Part shown: piece after piece, positions 15,931 through 17,103 of the stretch | How positions within the stretch are numbered: position 1 is the first letter of the stretch | How the letters are laid out: each line of letters starts with the position of its first letter | Assembly (NCBI RefSeq): GCF_035271045.1 | Contig: NZ_DATESC010000014.1 | Location: 1 to 17,103 of the forward strand | DNA from: Marinospirillum sp035271045 | GTDB taxonomy: Bacteria; Pseudomonadota; Gammaproteobacteria; Pseudomonadales; Halomonadaceae | Length of the DNA: 17,103 bases | Direction: 5' to 3' | Program-made: the position numbers and the translations under genes | Notes under the pieces: model-generated | Databases searched by the model: none | The model's input: only the letters and a program-made list of their open reading frames with translations | What the model was told of the DNA's origin: nothing

Positions 15931-16829
15931 ATAATCGAATAATAATGACATTCTTGGCTTTAGCCGTGTTTGCTGTGGGTTTAAGTGGCTGTTCAAAACC
16001 TGAGCCTGTTGAGCGCAACGCTACGCAGTTTGATTTAATTCTTACCGATGATGCTAACCAAGACATAGCCACCTATGTGTTGCCACAAGATACGGCTATT
16101 TTGGAAGAACCTAATGCCGATCAAATTTTCTATGGTAAGCGTTTGCTAAATGAAACCAAACGCCTGCTGCCAGATCATGTGGGCGCAGCAATGAACTGCA
16201 ACAGCTGCCACATAGCGCAGGGTAAAATTCCGCTAGGTGATCCCTACATTAATAGCTTTACAACCTACCCACGCGTTATGCCGCGTTCTAATACGCTGGT
16301 TGATTTAGAAGGCCGTATTAATGGTTGTTTCCAGCGTTCTATGAATGGCAAGCCTTTAGATCGTGAATCCGCTGAAATGGCGGCAATGATTGCTTACATG
16401 AAGTGGTTGTCACAAAAAACACCCGCTAATTCAAAAGTTAATATCAGTAACGCTGGTAAAGTAGATACTTCGCTAATACCCGACTCGATACGTGGTCAGG
16501 TTATTTACCATGCACAGTGTGCAACTTGTCACGGTGATAACGGTGAAGGCATTAAAGACAGCCGTGGTGATATCGTATTCCCACCTTTATGGGGTGATGA
16601 ATCGTTTAATATCGGTGCGGGCATGGCGCGTACTTACAAGGCTGCTGCTTTTGTAAAGTATAATATGCCAATGGGTATTCAAACCCAAGGCTTGTGGGGT
16701 CACGGTAATGTGTTAAGCGATCAAGATGCGGTTGATGTATCTGAATATTTTACACATATGCCACGCCCAGATTTCCCAGCTATTGTTAATGACTGGCCTA
16801 AAGGTAATATGCCTAAAGATGCACGTTAA
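15927..16829 (+). CDS. Di-haem c-type cytochrome lipoprotein, thiosulfate dehydrogenase (TsdA)-like
   Basis: TsdA enzymes oxidise two thiosulfates to tetrathionate in the periplasm, or run the reverse reaction. The 300-residue protein starts with a lipoprotein signal whose lipobox is LSGC (C22) followed by serine, suggesting outer-membrane attachment. Haem 1 is bound by CNSCH (91-95). The INGCFQRSMNG segment (131-141) supplies a cysteine, C134, at the position where TsdA uses the unusual His/Cys-ligated catalytic haem. Haem 2 is bound by CATCH (198-202), and FVKYNMPMG (242-250) offers K244, M247 or M249 as distal ligand. The gene overlaps the tri-haem cytochrome (ATGA), with AAGGAG at 15914-15919, so the two are probably made together. 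Family membership rests on motifs recalled from memory. Thiosulfate is the best guess for substrate, but a related sulfur compound, or a SoxA-like role, is possible. Confidence 0.82.
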   Translation: MNNRIIMTFLALAVFAVGLSGCSKPEPVERNATQFDLILTDDANQDIATYVLPQDTAILEEPNADQIFYGKRLLNETKRLLPDHVGAAMNCNSCHIAQGKIPLGDPYINSFTTYPRVMPRSNTLVDLEGRINGCFQRSMNGKPLDRESAEMAAMIAYMKWLSQKTPANSKVNISNAGKVDTSLIPDSIRGQVIYHAQCATCHGDNGEGIKDSRGDIVFPPLWGDESFNIGAGMARTYKAAAFVKYNMPMGIQTQGLWGHGNVLSDQDAVDVSEYFTHMPRPDFPAIVNDWPKGNMPKDAR

Positions 16830-16850
16830 TTTAGCAATTCCGCCGTAAAC

Positions 16851-16870
16851 CCTCGCCCAATCGGGCGGGG
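16851..16870. repeat. Hairpin at the presumed right end of an IS200/IS605 element
   Basis: CCTCGCCC (16851-16858) and GGGCGGGG (16863-16870) form an 8-bp stem with one T-G pair and loop AATC. It lies 26 bases beyond the tnpA stop. IS200/IS605 elements carry such subterminal hairpins, recognised by TnpA as single-stranded DNA. On the plus strand no T-run follows, so it is not a typical terminator for the cytochrome operon, although it might slow transcription. The exact end of the element cannot be fixed from this window. Confidence 0.55.
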
Positions 16871-17103
16871 ATATAAGGCGTAAGACGCAAAGCGGCTTAA
16901 TCTGGTGTAGCTTGACTCTCTACATAAGCCTTTAGTGTTTCGATTGTTGCACCTCCTGCCGTACAAGCAAAGTAAGAGCGCGACCATAACGCAGCACTTT
17001 TGCTTTGTCTTGTAAGGTGCGTATTCTGCAATCGCAACATTCTTGATGAAATGGATTTAAGGTTGTTAACCATTACGCTCACTGACAGCTTTGGTGGGTA
17101 CGC
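16871..17103 (-). mobile_element. Partial IS200/IS605-type insertion sequence
   Basis: The element is inferred from the tnpA 3' part and the adjacent hairpin (16851-16870). Only its right end falls in the window. The left end, any tnpB partner and the insertion target are outside. The left boundary given here is conservative; the true end may lie a few bases to the left of the hairpin. Confidence 0.6.
16897..17103 (-). CDS. tnpA: IS200/IS605 family transposase TnpA (partial, C-terminal part)
   Basis: This is the C-terminal 68 residues of a Y1 single-strand transposase. The frame is open to the window edge and reads through YPPKLSVSVMVNNLKSISSR, then LWSRSYFACTAGGATIETLKAYVESQ. These match the typical TnpA blocks YPPKxSxSxLVNxLKGVSSR and LWSxSYFxxSxGGAPLExxxxYI. 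The GTG at 17082 is not the true start, since family-like sequence continues upstream to the edge. The catalytic tyrosine and HUH motif would be expected outside the visible part or near its edge, so activity cannot be judged. It lies 67 bases after the cytochrome operon, in convergent orientation. Confidence 0.87.
   Translation of the reverse strand, partial: AYPPKLSVSVMVNNLKSISSRMLRLQNTHLTRQSKSAALWSRSYFACTAGGATIETLKAYVESQATPD

Noticed and set aside
16851..16870. GC-rich hairpin as the intrinsic terminator of the cytochrome operon
   Set aside because: It is followed by ATATAAGG rather than a T-run. Its position next to tnpA fits an IS200/IS605 end better.
1..17103. CRISPR array, phage genes or a defence island
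   Set aside because: No spaced direct repeats, phage structural genes or recognised defence genes were seen. RecBCD is a core repair complex, not evidence of an island.

Overview
The window looks like chromosomal sequence from a gammaproteobacterium, slightly AT-rich by eye. The 5S rRNA is close to the E. coli type. recC, recB and recD are contiguous, and zapE, a YehS-type DUF1456 gene and ybaK are all housekeeping genes typical of that class. I cannot name a genus. The cytochrome pair at the right end, one member of which resembles thiosulfate dehydrogenase TsdA, suggests some inorganic sulfur or other respiratory electron input.

Layout, left to right. Positions 2-162 are the tail of an rRNA operon: the 5S gene and a strong intrinsic terminator. 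Next comes a DUF1456 (YehS-like) gene on the plus strand, whose true start is probably a TTG at 223. Facing it on the minus strand (741-1947) is an EAL-domain c-di-GMP phosphodiesterase gene with a C-terminal sensor-like domain. It is split by an exact 25-bp tandem duplication at 1392-1446. Removing one copy restores a single 393-residue frame with all the usual EAL catalytic residues. A 481-bp non-coding stretch follows, carrying a plausible sigma70 promoter for zapE (2429-3559). zapE is followed by a SAM-dependent methyltransferase with an acidic, repetitive N-terminus (3599-4480).

The centre (4472-13781, minus strand) is a compact recC-recB-recD operon with 4-bp stop/start overlaps, encoding the RecBCD helicase/nuclease. 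Its helicase and nuclease motifs are intact. The recD end overlaps the methyltransferase end by 9 bp, tail to tail. Divergent from recC is ybaK (Cys-tRNA(Pro) deacylase).

The right end holds a two-gene cytochrome operon with an ATGA overlap. The first gene encodes a membrane-anchored tri-haem cytochrome of the alcohol/gluconate dehydrogenase subunit type. The second encodes a di-haem TsdA-like lipoprotein. No dehydrogenase flavin or quinoprotein subunit is visible nearby, so the pair may itself form a thiosulfate- or other donor-to-quinone/oxidase electron route. The window closes with the 3' part of an IS200/IS605-type tnpA on the minus strand and a terminal-type hairpin.

The most interesting items are the reversible-looking 25-bp duplication in the EAL gene and the unusual pairing of an AdhB-type tri-haem cytochrome with a TsdA-like lipoprotein.
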